Source: Micromonospora sp. CB01531 | GTDB taxonomy: Bacteria > Actinomycetota > Actinomycetes > Mycobacteriales > Micromonosporaceae | Length of the DNA: 64,000 bases | Direction of reading: 5' to 3' | Assembly (NCBI RefSeq): GCF_001905095.1 | Contig: NZ_LWLS01000069.1 | Coordinates: 86,739 to 150,738, forward strand | In this document: positions 1 to 8,377 of the stretch, piece by piece | Layout: each line of letters begins with the position of its first letter | Numbering within the stretch: the stretch's first letter is position 1 | Made by a program: the position numbers and the translations under genes | The notes under the pieces: generated by a model | What the model saw: only the letters and a program-made list of their open reading frames with translations | What the model was told of the DNA's origin: nothing | Databases searched by the model: none

Positions 1-282
1 GTGCTTGACTTTGACACCAACTATAAGAACGAGGGCAGCGGCAGGTATCCATCACTGTACCGGAACTTCAACGTCGAGAAGGTGACAGCCAAAAGGGCTG
101 GGACAGGAATCCGTGCAGTTGGAATCGAGGGTCAGCCGATCCGAGATATTTTGGTGAGGAACGTGACCATCAATGATGTCGAAAACCGGCTTGTCATCAG
201 AAATGTGGACGGCATCAACCTCAAGAATGTGTGGATGAACGGGGAACGCTGCCGGAACGGCGATGCCGTGCCGACGTGCTGA
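1..282 (+). CDS. C-terminal part of a GH28-like (polygalacturonase-type) beta-helix protein
   Basis: The 93 residues visible are the end of a longer protein cut by the window edge; the GTG at base 1 is probably internal. The rungs DILVRNVTINDV and GINLKNVWMNG are typical of the parallel beta-helix of family 28 glycoside hydrolases, which cleave pectin-type polymers outside the cell. The catalytic Asp residues would lie upstream and are not visible, so family assignment rests on fold-like repeats only. Base composition is lower in GC than the genes after 1.6 kb. A 95-nt gap separates it from the next secreted protein, with which it may form a plant-polysaccharide unit. Confidence 0.6.
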   Translation: MLDFDTNYKNEGSGRYPSLYRNFNVEKVTAKRAGTGIRAVGIEGQPIRDILVRNVTINDVENRLVIRNVDGINLKNVWMNGERCRNGDAVPTC

Positions 283-377
283 CGTTCTATACATCTGCGG
301 GACTGTAAAACGATGAGCAACTGCCCGCGCGACCGTAGGTACTGCGCGAGTAGTCGGAAAGGACGGAGTGAGCCGAA

Positions 378-1418
378 ATGCCGAGTGAGGGAACGGGTGC
401 GAGAGGGATCGCACGACGAAACCTGTTGGTGGGAGCGGGTGCCGCTGCCTCCGCAGTCGCGCTGGGGCAACAGCGCGCCTCCGCATCTGAGCGGCTCGCG
501 CAGCCACAGAAGCCAGGTAAGTCGGGCAGGATTCTCAATGCGTACTACCTGGCTGCCAACGCTTACACGATCGTGCCACGCCGAGTTCGCGAGGACATGA
601 GGTGGATGGCCAGCATCGGGACCAACGCGGTCTCCATCAGTGTGTTGGAGCAAGATTTTGACAGCGCAAATTACAACATACAAATCACGATCGAAGAGGC
701 GAAGCGGGCCGGTATAACCCCTTATGCCGTTCCCTCGCGTTGGGGAAGTCTGGTAGCCGGTGCACCCAGCGTGCCCAGCAATTTCACCGAGACTCACCCT
801 GAGACTTGGCTGATGAAAGACGACGGCAGTCCCTATACCAATAGCAGAGGCCATCGAAGCGATCCGACCCACCCGAATACGGTTCGGTTCTTCAAGGAGA
901 GCACTGAGAGGCTGCTGACCCAGTGGCCCTTCGAGGGCATAATCTGGGACGAGCCGAAGGACAACAACGCCTGCGACCTGTTTCGCCAGGCCAGCGAGCA
1001 CGCCAAGGCGATCAAGCCTGACGTGACAATCTCGCTCTTCCTTGACCTCTCAGCCTACCAAGGAGCATCGTCGGACGACGCGGCCGAACAGTTCGCCCGG
1101 ATCGAGGCTCTTGATTATTTCGGTTGTGATGGCAGCCCATGGGGTCCGGACGACCCGGGTGACCAAAAGAAGGTTCTACTCGGCGGCGACGGGGAGCGCT
1201 TTATCTCGATGGCCAGAAGGAACGGCAAACGTAGCCTCCTCCTGGCGGAGACATATGCTCTGCGCAAGTCGGTCCACCCTCTCGTCGACCGGCGCCTTCC
1301 AGAGGTTGTCGACCTCGGCTCAGATTGTCTGAGTTACTACTACTTCCCTCGGAATGTCGAGGACCCGGACGAGCTTATGGAAATCACTCGCAAGCATGTG
1401 AGGGGCTACGCCGGCTGA
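378..1418 (+). CDS. Tat-exported glycoside-hydrolase-like protein, family unknown
   Basis: A 346-aa protein. Arg13-Arg14 in an ARRNLLVG context followed by an alanine-rich stretch and ASA near residue 36 form a good Tat signal. The mature part looks like a TIM barrel: alternating strands and helices and a WDEPK motif at residues 190-194 where an acidic catalytic residue could sit. I could not place it in a numbered GH family. The ATG at 378 has GGACGGAG about 8 nt upstream. Codon use is unusual for the window (ATA, AAT, TTG and CAA codons occur), as in the GH28-like fragment before it, which suggests a common recent origin. Confidence 0.6.
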   Translation: MPSEGTGARGIARRNLLVGAGAAASAVALGQQRASASERLAQPQKPGKSGRILNAYYLAANAYTIVPRRVREDMRWMASIGTNAVSISVLEQDFDSANYNIQITIEEAKRAGITPYAVPSRWGSLVAGAPSVPSNFTETHPETWLMKDDGSPYTNSRGHRSDPTHPNTVRFFKESTERLLTQWPFEGIIWDEPKDNNACDLFRQASEHAKAIKPDVTISLFLDLSAYQGASSDDAAEQFARIEALDYFGCDGSPWGPDDPGDQKKVLLGGDGERFISMARRNGKRSLLLAETYALRKSVHPLVDRRLPEVVDLGSDCLSYYYFPRNVEDPDELMEITRKHVRGYAG

Positions 1419-1592
1419 CGTGCGAGAGCAGCAGAACTCCCTCCATCCTCTGGACCACCTCCGCGACTCTGTTGCGGAACTGGTCAGCACCCAAGAAACA
1501 CCTGCCGCTGAACCCCAAGAAAGGCTGGGTGTGCAGGGCGATCAGTCGCGGATAGCTCCTACTGTGGCCAACTGCCCGCCCGCGGCGACCGG

Positions 1593-2219
1593 TCAGGCGC
1601 CGCGGGCGAACAGGGCCAGGCGTACCCGGTTGTCGCTGCCGGTCTTGGTCATGAGGCTGGTGATGTGGGTCTTGACCGTGGTGATGCCGATGTGCAGTTG
1701 CTCGGCGATCTCCGTGTTCGACAGGCCCTCGGCGACCAGGTTCAGCACGTCCTGCTCGCGGGCGGTCAGTCCCTCGACCGGCCGGGGTGTGTCGGAGCGG
1801 GCGTCGACCGCGCGCTGGACCAGGCGGCGCAGCACCTCCTGGCTGAACGGGCTGTCGCCGGCGGCGGCCTTGCGGACGCCGTCCAACAGGTCGGCGGGGG
1901 GCGCGTCCTTGAGCAGGAATCCGCAGGCGCCGGCGGTCAGCGCCGGATAGAGGTGGTCGTCGTCGCCGAACGTGGTCAGCACCAGGATCCGGGTGCCGGG
2001 ACGGTCGGCGAGGATGCGGCTGGTCGCGGTGATCCCGTCGACGCCGGGCATGCGCAGGTCCATGACGACGACGTCGGGGATGAGCCGCGCGGCGAGGGAT
2101 ACCGCGTCGCGGCCGTTGTCGGCCTCGCCGACGACCTCGATGTCGGGTTGGGCGTCGCAGAGCATGCGAAGGCCAGCGCGGATGAGGTGCTGGTCGTCGA
2201 CCAGCAGGACGCGGATCAT
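1593..2219 (-). CDS. NarL/LuxR-family response regulator
   Basis: A 208-aa response regulator. The receiver domain begins MIRVLLVDDQ (acidic pair D8-D9), has the phospho-acceptor at D54 in VVMDLRMPG, and ends near residue 120. A LuxR-type HTH starts at LTAREQDVLNL near residue 143 and contains the GLSNTEIAEQL recognition region. The ATG at 2219 overlaps the stop of the upstream histidine kinase gene in an ATGA, so the pair is translationally coupled and is a cognate two-component system. An open frame continues 44 codons further upstream, but that part lies inside the kinase gene and lacks domain sense. Confidence 0.93.
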   Translation of the reverse strand: MIRVLLVDDQHLIRAGLRMLCDAQPDIEVVGEADNGRDAVSLAARLIPDVVVMDLRMPGVDGITATSRILADRPGTRILVLTTFGDDDHLYPALTAGACGFLLKDAPPADLLDGVRKAAAGDSPFSQEVLRRLVQRAVDARSDTPRPVEGLTAREQDVLNLVAEGLSNTEIAEQLHIGITTVKTHITSLMTKTGSDNRVRLALFARGA

Positions 2220-3487
2220 GCCGGCTCCGTCGTGCGTGGCCCCACCGGAGCCTCGCGGTCCTGGTCCGACTGGGCCGGCGGGACGGCAGGGGAGGGGGGA
2301 GCAGGCGCCAGCGCGATGGCCGGGCCCGGGAGGACGGTACGCACCCGCCAACCCGCACCCGCCGGGCCGGCCTCCAGTTGACCGCCGAGGACCTCGACGC
2401 GTTCGCGCATGCCGGTGATGCCGTGGCCGCCGCCGGACGGCATCGCCGCCGGCAACCAGCCGCCCCCGTCGTCGGACACCTCCCAGCGCACGGCCTCGTC
2501 GACCACGCTGACCGACAGGTGGGCGAGGGCGGATGTGCCGGCGTGCTTTGCCACGTTGGTCAGCGCCTCCTGGGTGAGTCGCAACACCGCCATTCCTCGT
2601 ACCGCATCCAGCGACCCGACCGCGGGGTCGATGTCGGCCTCGACGGTGACGCCGGCCTGGCGGGCCCGGTCGACCGCCGCGCCGAGGGCCGCCGGCAGTG
2701 CCGACGGCTCGATGGCGGTCAGCGCCGCGTCGCCGCGTACGCCGTCGGGGTTGCGCAGGACCGCGACGAGCCGGCGCAGGTCGGCCAGGGCGGCGGTCCC
2801 CGTGCCGTGCACGTCGTCGAACACCTCACCCACGCGCGGGTCCAGATCCGTCAGTACGTGCCGGGCCACGCCGACCCGCAGCACCATCGACGCGACGTGG
2901 TGCGCGACCACGTCGTGCAATTCCCGGGCGATGGCGCTGCGTTCGTCGGCGCGGGCGGCACGGCTCTCCGACTCGAGTCGGCGCTGCTCCTCCGCCGCCC
3001 GCTCCTGCGCCTGCCGGGTGAGTTCCCGTTGGGCCCGGATGACCAGGCCGAGCAGCAGCGGGACGCCGACCTCCACGAGCAGCCCGACGATGCCGGAGAG
3101 GAACCGTGGGAACGGGTCGCCGATCGAATCGGTCAGGTCGACCGCGGCCAGCAGCCCGGCGGCCAGCCAGATGGTCCGTGGTCGGCGCGCCCGCATGGCC
3201 AGTTCGAGCAACGCCCAGCTGGCGCCTACCTGGTTGATAGTGATGTCGTCGAGCAGGCAGATGGCGACCGCCAGCAGCGCGGTCTGCGCCAACAGGTTGA
3301 CCAGTGGTCGGCGGTGCAACACCAACGCGACGCCGAACGCGATCCCCGCGAGGATCAACTGCGTGGCCGTCGGCCCGTGGCCTTGCATCGGGGCACCGAA
3401 GACCAGGTAGCCGACGCCGCTCAGGTCGAGCAGCACGATCCGCACGAAGCCGTCGCGCACGTCGAACAGTCGTCCCACCCACCCCAC
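2216..3487 (-). CDS. NarL-type sensor histidine kinase (HisKA_3)
   Basis: About 423 aa from a GTG at 3487, five bases after the preceding stop; a second GTG at 3478 is also possible. The first 150 residues hold several hydrophobic segments, then a short coiled linker. The HisKA_3 motif ARELHDVVAHH puts the phosphorylated His at 191. The ATPase part has LTQEALTNVAKHA (N311), DDGGG and GHGITGMRERV. The C-terminus is proline-rich. It should phosphorylate the response regulator encoded downstream. No extracellular sensor domain is evident, so the stimulus is probably sensed in the membrane, perhaps through the two membrane proteins encoded just upstream. Confidence 0.9.
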   Translation of the reverse strand: MGWVGRLFDVRDGFVRIVLLDLSGVGYLVFGAPMQGHGPTATQLILAGIAFGVALVLHRRPLVNLLAQTALLAVAICLLDDITINQVGASWALLELAMRARRPRTIWLAAGLLAAVDLTDSIGDPFPRFLSGIVGLLVEVGVPLLLGLVIRAQRELTRQAQERAAEEQRRLESESRAARADERSAIARELHDVVAHHVASMVLRVGVARHVLTDLDPRVGEVFDDVHGTGTAALADLRRLVAVLRNPDGVRGDAALTAIEPSALPAALGAAVDRARQAGVTVEADIDPAVGSLDAVRGMAVLRLTQEALTNVAKHAGTSALAHLSVSVVDEAVRWEVSDDGGGWLPAAMPSGGGHGITGMRERVEVLGGQLEAGPAGAGWRVRTVLPGPAIALAPAPPSPAVPPAQSDQDREAPVGPRTTEPA

Positions 3488-3492
3488 GGCGT

Positions 3493-3948
3493 TCAGCCTA
3501 TGCGCTGCGGCTCGGCGGCCGGAATCGCCGCCGGCTGCGGCCACCTGACCCGGGCGGCGAGGTAGGCGGCCAGGCCGAGCGGCCCGAGCAGGATCGTCAG
3601 CACCAGCACCGGAGCCATGACCAGCGCCGGCACCCCCCGTTCCCGGCTGTCGAGCCACGCCCACCGGCCGACGAACAGGTCGAACGCGATCATGTGCGCC
3701 CAGGCCGCCGCCGCGCCGGTGGCGGTGCCGAGCAGGTCGCGTACGCCGTCCAGGGTCGGGGACGCCACCGCCGGGAGCACGTCCCCGAGCGCCGGGATCA
3801 CCAGGGTCGCGTAGATCAGCAGGGCCGGTGCCACGATCAGTGGCGACCTGATGATCCGGGCGGTCCACGACCAGCGGGGCAGCAGGATCATCAGCGCCCA
3901 GAACGGCGCGGCCACCGCGAACGTCAGCTCGAACAGGGTGCCGGTCAT
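3493..3948 (-). CDS. ABA4-like (DUF4281) membrane protein
   Basis: A 151-aa integral membrane protein with about four hydrophobic segments. The N-terminus MTGTLFELTFAVAAPFWALM and the LLPRWSWTARIIRS loop resemble the bacterial ABA4-like/DUF4281 family, named after a plant protein required for neoxanthin formation; the bacterial role is not established. The ATG at 3948 overlaps the stop of the upstream membrane-protein gene in ATGA, and its stop lies five bases before the kinase start. It is therefore in one operon with the two-component pair and may be an accessory to sensing or a target. Confidence 0.7.
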   Translation of the reverse strand: MTGTLFELTFAVAAPFWALMILLPRWSWTARIIRSPLIVAPALLIYATLVIPALGDVLPAVASPTLDGVRDLLGTATGAAAAWAHMIAFDLFVGRWAWLDSRERGVPALVMAPVLVLTILLGPLGLAAYLAARVRWPQPAAIPAAEPQRIG

Positions 3949-4871
3949 GCCGCCAGCACCATTTCCGGGCGGTGCCGACGGGCCAGGACCGCCCCAGCGG
4001 CGGCTGCGGTCGCGACCACCAGCGCCGCCACGGCGGCCAGCGTGAGCGCGTCCGGCCGCAGCAGCGGCTGCCCGCGCAGGGCCTGCCAGGTGAACAGCAT
4101 GGTGAGTGCACCGTACGCGCCGCCTGCGACGACCACCAGGCGCGCCCGGGTGCGCTCGTCGAGCCGCCCGAGGAACCGGCCCAGCAGCATCGCCAGGATA
4201 GGCAGCGCCTGCAGCGCGTGCATCCCCACGAAGTGTCCGATCCGCAGATCCCCGCCGGTGGTGCTCCAGCCCACCAGCGGCAGCCCGGGCCCGCCGTCCG
4301 GCACGCCCACGCTGTGCGCCCCGGAGATCCCCTCGATGCCCGGCTCCTGGCTGGGCAGCACCATCGGGATCGCCACCAGCATGCCGAGCAGGGTCAGGCC
4401 GAGTCCCAGCCCGACGGCGTACTTGCCGACCCGGTCCGCGATCGGCTGGCGCAGCACCACGATCCCGATGACCAGGTGCGCCGTGAACAGCACCATGATC
4501 GCGGCACCCATCAGCGAGAACAGGATGCCGTTGAGCGGGGTGGTCCCGTTGAAATGGCTGGTCGTGCCGCGCAGCACCTGCCCGACGATCACCGCCATCT
4601 CCATCACGCCCATCGCGACGATGACGGTGCCCGCCCACTCCGCGACCCGGCTCCGCCGCGGCAGCAGGGACAGCATCCAAGCGAGGGTGGTGCCGTACAG
4701 CACGAACGACACGGAAAACTTGAACGGCTTGAGCCAGATCGGCACGCCGGTGAGGACCCGCGAGTCGGCGACGATGCCGACCGCGGAGACGAGGGCCAGC
4801 ACCGCCATCGCCGCGACGAAGAGCATCAGTGGGCGGTGCCAGTGTGCCGCCCGGCGCATCGTGGTTGTCAT
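3945..4871 (-). CDS. polytopic membrane protein, first gene of the two-component operon
   Basis: A 308-aa protein with about seven to eight transmembrane segments and no soluble domain. Notable features are the conserved-looking WLKPFKFSVSF loop near residue 47 and several His residues in or next to membrane segments (TTSHFNG, TAHLVIG, GHFVGMHALQ), a pattern compatible with haem or metal ligation but not proof of it. I do not recognise a named family with certainty. It starts the operon of membrane protein, ABA4-like protein, kinase and regulator; the 207 bases upstream up to the DUF4127 gene should hold the promoter, though I see no convincing -35/-10 pair. Confidence 0.7.
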   Translation of the reverse strand: MTTTMRRAAHWHRPLMLFVAAMAVLALVSAVGIVADSRVLTGVPIWLKPFKFSVSFVLYGTTLAWMLSLLPRRSRVAEWAGTVIVAMGVMEMAVIVGQVLRGTTSHFNGTTPLNGILFSLMGAAIMVLFTAHLVIGIVVLRQPIADRVGKYAVGLGLGLTLLGMLVAIPMVLPSQEPGIEGISGAHSVGVPDGGPGLPLVGWSTTGGDLRIGHFVGMHALQALPILAMLLGRFLGRLDERTRARLVVVAGGAYGALTMLFTWQALRGQPLLRPDALTLAAVAALVVATAAAAGAVLARRHRPEMVLAA

Positions 4872-5078
4872 ACCTGCAGATGCTGGTGCGCCGGCCGGCG
4901 TACGTCGCCCGACCTGAAGCCCCGGTCGCGGCCGGCGGTCGGAGCCGCTTCCTCCTACCTGGGTAGGAGACGGAACCGTAAGCCCTGGTCCGTGCCTGGC
5001 GTTCGACGCCGGGACCGTCCGGTGGCCGGCACGCGGTCGCGCCGGCAGTCCCCCTGCCGGCGCGACCGGATGTGCTGG

Positions 5079-6719
5079 TCAGGACAGCTGCAGCCGGGGC
5101 TCCAGGGCCACCTCGAAGAGCCGGTCCCACGGCAGCTCGACCCGGGCCGACTCGAACCGCGCCAGGGTCGCCGTGAACGTCTTCGCGCCCCGCCGGCCCA
5201 GCACCACGGGGTGCCCGGCGAAGTGGTCGGCGAAGTACCGCTCGGTCAGCGGCACCAGCCGCTCCCGTACCCAGCCGTCGAAGTAGCTCTTCTGCTCGGG
5301 TGTGAGCGCGAGCGGGTCCCAGCCCTGCGCCCGCGTGTGCGCGTACGCCTCGACCTGCACCACGTTCTTCCACGGGTCGTCCTTGACGAACCGGTAGAGC
5401 AGGTACTCGGCGTGCGCCAGGCCGGGCCCGCGCAGCTCGGGTACGCCGTACCCGCTGCCTGAGGAGCGCAGGTACGCCCAGCGGGCGGTGCCATGGCCGA
5501 GCGCCAGCCCGAGCGCGTTGCCGCCGGTGTTCCACCCCGAGTACGACAGCAGCGCCGCGAGATCCAGACCGTTCTCCATCCGCGCGACCAGTTCGTGGTC
5601 GGCCTTGTTCACGATCAGCGGGTCCACCACGATCACCGGGGTGCCGGCGGCCAGCTGTGCGCCGATCCGCCCGACGAAGGCGTCCAGGTCGGCGGCCCGC
5701 TGCCCGGACGCCGCGGACGGGGTGTTCACGGCGAGCACGATGTCCGCGTCGCCGCTGACCACCCGGCCACCGATGGCGGCCACGTGCCGGCGGATGTTCT
5801 CCGCGAACGGGATGCCCTCCAACTGCGCGGTCCAGTCCTCACCCGAGACACCGGCGTACTCCACCCGGTAGGTGGGTGCCGTGCCGGCGGCGACCACCCG
5901 CGCGACCAGCAGCGCGTCGACCTCGTCCGCGCCGGGGAAGATCTCCACCCGGTCGCCGACGCCGAGCCGGGCCACCAACGCCTCCAGCTCCACCCGCTCC
6001 GCCCGGGCCAGGCCGACCGGCGCGGTGTCGTCCTCCGACAGCACGAGATGACTGATCGTGCCGTCGGCGACCCACTCCACCATCAACCGGTTGACCTGGT
6101 GGTTGCGGGCCCGCGCGGCGAGGTAGTCCTCGACGACCTGGTCCGGGATCTGCGCCCGGACGGCGTCGAGCCGGGACCGCAGCTCCTCCTGCCCGAGGTT
6201 GACCACCTGGTCGTAGAGCTTCGCCCACTCGACCAGCCGGTCGCGGTACTTGTCCAGGTCGGTGCCGGTGCTGGTGATGGCGAGCCGCTGGATGGTGTCG
6301 TGCACCTCGATCACCGCCGCCGGCCGCGTTGCGCGCAGGTTCCGGATCGCGGCCAGGTTCTCCAGGGCGGCAGCCAGCGTCGGGGCGGCGGTCCGGGACG
6401 CGATCAGACCGCCGTAGGCGAGCATGCTGACCGAGATCACGTACCCGTCGACACCGTCGGCGGCGCCGAGCCAACGGGCGACGGCGGCCCCGTCGCCGGG
6501 GGTGAAGAAGCGGCCCAGCAGTTCCCGGGGCGGCAGCTGCACCTGCGCGCCGGCGCTCGCCGCGGTCATCTGCGGGCAGTAGGTGTTGACCGGCCGGTCG
6601 TCCAACGGCACCAGCGCCACGGTCAGCTGCCGGTCCGCGGGCCCGGCGAACGTCGGCCGGCCGATGGCCGCGGTGGCCAGCCCGGCCATGCCGGTGGCCA
6701 GGAGGGTACGTCTCTTCAC
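5079..6719 (-). CDS. DUF4127 family exported protein
   Basis: A 546-aa protein with an N-terminal MKRRTLLATGMAGLATAAIG signal of Tat/Sec type, followed by the DUF4127 signature VALVPLDDRPVNTYCPQM. Further conserved-looking parts are SVSMLAYGGLIASR, VIEVHDTIQRLA and LVLSEDDTAPVG. The family has no established reaction. It is the last gene of the amino-sugar unit, nine bases after nanE, so export and co-transcription suggest a role in processing the imported substrate outside the membrane. Family members are often found in LacI- and ABC-transporter-associated loci, which fits this context. Confidence 0.85.
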   Translation of the reverse strand: MKRRTLLATGMAGLATAAIGRPTFAGPADRQLTVALVPLDDRPVNTYCPQMTAASAGAQVQLPPRELLGRFFTPGDGAAVARWLGAADGVDGYVISVSMLAYGGLIASRTAAPTLAAALENLAAIRNLRATRPAAVIEVHDTIQRLAITSTGTDLDKYRDRLVEWAKLYDQVVNLGQEELRSRLDAVRAQIPDQVVEDYLAARARNHQVNRLMVEWVADGTISHLVLSEDDTAPVGLARAERVELEALVARLGVGDRVEIFPGADEVDALLVARVVAAGTAPTYRVEYAGVSGEDWTAQLEGIPFAENIRRHVAAIGGRVVSGDADIVLAVNTPSAASGQRAADLDAFVGRIGAQLAAGTPVIVVDPLIVNKADHELVARMENGLDLAALLSYSGWNTGGNALGLALGHGTARWAYLRSSGSGYGVPELRGPGLAHAEYLLYRFVKDDPWKNVVQVEAYAHTRAQGWDPLALTPEQKSYFDGWVRERLVPLTERYFADHFAGHPVVLGRRGAKTFTATLARFESARVELPWDRLFEVALEPRLQLS

Positions 6720-6728
6720 TTGCTCTCC

Positions 6729-7430
6729 CTACTTCTCTGGGGCGCTCGCCGCGCGTGGGGTGGCCGGCACGAGCCGGCGGGTGATCCACTGCGGTGAGGT
6801 GACGGCGTTGCCCACCACCACCGCGTGCGCACCGGCTTCGAAGGCCGCGCCGATCTGCTCCGTGCCCCGGTACCGCCCTTCGGCGATCACCGGAACCGGC
6901 AGCAGTGCGACGAGTCGCGCCACGAGCCCGAGGTCGGGCCCGTCAGTCTGCGGGCTGGCCGGGGTGTAGCCGGACAGCGTGGTGGCGACGGCGTCCGCGC
7001 CCGCCTCGACGGCGGCGACGCCCTCGGCCATGGTGGAGACGTCGGCCAGCACTAGCGCGTCGGTCCGTTCGCGGAGCGCCCGCACGGTGTCGGCGAAGGT
7101 GCGCCCGTCCGGTCGGGGACGGTCGGTGGCGTCGACCGCGACGATGTCCGCCCCAGCCAGCGCCACCTCAAGCGCGTGCGCCGCCGTCGGGGTGATGAAC
7201 ACGTCCGCCGTGCCGTGCTTGTACAACCCGATCACCGGCACGTCGACCGCGGCGCGCACCGCCTTGACGTCGTCCGGTCCGTTGACCCGCACCGCCACCG
7301 CGCCGCCGCGTACCACCGCCGACGCCACCCGGGCCTGGACGTACGGGTCCCGCATCGGATCCTCCGGCTCGTCGGGCAGCGGCTGGCAGGACACCACCAG
7401 CCCGCCGGCCAGGTCGTCGAGCACACTCAC
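6729..7430 (-). CDS. nanE: N-acetylmannosamine-6-phosphate 2-epimerase
   Basis: A 233-aa TIM-barrel enzyme converting N-acetylmannosamine-6-phosphate to N-acetylglucosamine-6-phosphate. NanE signatures are GGLVVSCQPLPDEP at the N-terminus, VIGLYKH, ADIVAVDAT, LADVSTMAEG, TLSGYTP, VIAEGRYR and VVVGNAVTSP. The GTG at 7430 is used because it precedes the family's usual N-terminal strand; the longer frame upstream runs into the kinase gene. It sits 47 bases after a ROK kinase that could supply its substrate. No sialate lyase (NanA) lies in the window, so free ManNAc or a related amino sugar is a more likely input than sialic acid. Confidence 0.92.
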   Translation of the reverse strand: MSVLDDLAGGLVVSCQPLPDEPEDPMRDPYVQARVASAVVRGGAVAVRVNGPDDVKAVRAAVDVPVIGLYKHGTADVFITPTAAHALEVALAGADIVAVDATDRPRPDGRTFADTVRALRERTDALVLADVSTMAEGVAAVEAGADAVATTLSGYTPASPQTDGPDLGLVARLVALLPVPVIAEGRYRGTEQIGAAFEAGAHAVVVGNAVTSPQWITRRLVPATPRAASAPEK

Positions 7431-7477
7431 CGCTCTGGTCCTTCCGTTGATGTGGGTGCGGTTGGTGCCGTCACCGG

Positions 7478-8377
7478 TCACTCCGGTGTATTCGTGGCCA
7501 GCCGGGCCGCGCCGACCACGACGGCGTCGGCGCCCAGGGCGGCCGGCAGCAGCGGCACGCCGGCCCAGCCCGCCGGCAGTTCCGCCGCGTAGGCGGCCGA
7601 CGCGGCGGGCAGCAGTGCTCCGGCCGCCCCGCCGGCCACCAGGACGGCGTCCGGGTCGAGCAGGGCCACCAACCCCGCCAGCACCGCGCCGAGCACGGCG
7701 CCGGCCCGGTCCACGACCTGCCGGGCGGCCGTGTCCCCGGCCGCCGCGCGGTCCGCCACCGCCCGTCCGCTGATCCGGTCGCCGGTCTCGATGGCGTACG
7801 CGGCGGCCAGCCCGGTGCCCGAGGCGATCGCCTCCAGGTGCCCGTACCGGCCGCACCCGCACCGCAGCCGTTCGGCACCGGGCGCCGGCAGATGCGCCAC
7901 CTCGCCGGCGGCGCCGCGGGCACCGGCCTCGACGCGGCCGTTGCGAACGACCGCCCCGCCCAGCCCGGTGCCGGCGGCCACCAGCAGCACATGAGCCCGG
8001 TCCCGCCCGGCGCCGGCCCAGCATTCGCCCAGCGCCGCGGCGTTCACGTCATTGGTGACCCGCACGGGTCGTCCCAGCCGCGCGGCCAGCGCGTCCGCGA
8101 CCGGGGTGCCGGCCCAGCCGGGCAGGCTGTCGGTGGCGTACCGGATACGGCCGGTCGCCGGGTCGACCGTGCCGGCGGTGCCCACCCCAACCGGCCCGGT
8201 CCCCGCCGCGCCGACCAGCCCGGCGGCCAGCCCTGCCGCGGTGTCCAGCACCGCCTCGGGGCCGGACTGGGCGGGGGTGGGCGCGTCCCGGTGTTGCAGC
8301 ACTTTCCCGTCGGGGCCGACCAGTGCGGCGGCGGTTTTGGTGCCGCCGATGTCGACTCCGACCACCGGGGCCGTCAT
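7478..8377 (-). CDS. ROK-family sugar kinase, probable ManNAc kinase
   Basis: A 299-aa ROK kinase. The phosphate loop is GVDIGGTKTAAALV near residues 6-19, the acceptor-site motif is VTNDVNAAALGE, the second phosphate motif is AAGTGLGGAVV, and the zinc-type motif reads CGCGRYGHLEAIAS, with His where many ROK proteins have the last Cys. Adjacent nanE suggests N-acetylmannosamine as substrate, but glucokinase and other ROK activities cannot be excluded. The ATG at 8377 overlaps the stop of the permease gene in ATGA; the longer open frame upstream would start inside the permease. Confidence 0.85.
   Translation of the reverse strand: MTAPVVGVDIGGTKTAAALVGPDGKVLQHRDAPTPAQSGPEAVLDTAAGLAAGLVGAAGTGPVGVGTAGTVDPATGRIRYATDSLPGWAGTPVADALAARLGRPVRVTNDVNAAALGECWAGAGRDRAHVLLVAAGTGLGGAVVRNGRVEAGARGAAGEVAHLPAPGAERLRCGCGRYGHLEAIASGTGLAAAYAIETGDRISGRAVADRAAAGDTAARQVVDRAGAVLGAVLAGLVALLDPDAVLVAGGAAGALLPAASAAYAAELPAGWAGVPLLPAALGADAVVVGAARLATNTPE

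Noticed and set aside
1419..1592. possible small gene between the Tat-exported protein and the response regulator
   Set aside because: Both strands give open frames with passable composition, but no ribosome site or recognisable motif; probably a 3' region.
3493..5535. 680-codon minus frame covering two membrane-protein genes
   Set aside because: Only its last 151 codons make sense (the ABA4-like protein); the part before is Arg/Ala-rich out-of-frame translation of the upstream gene.
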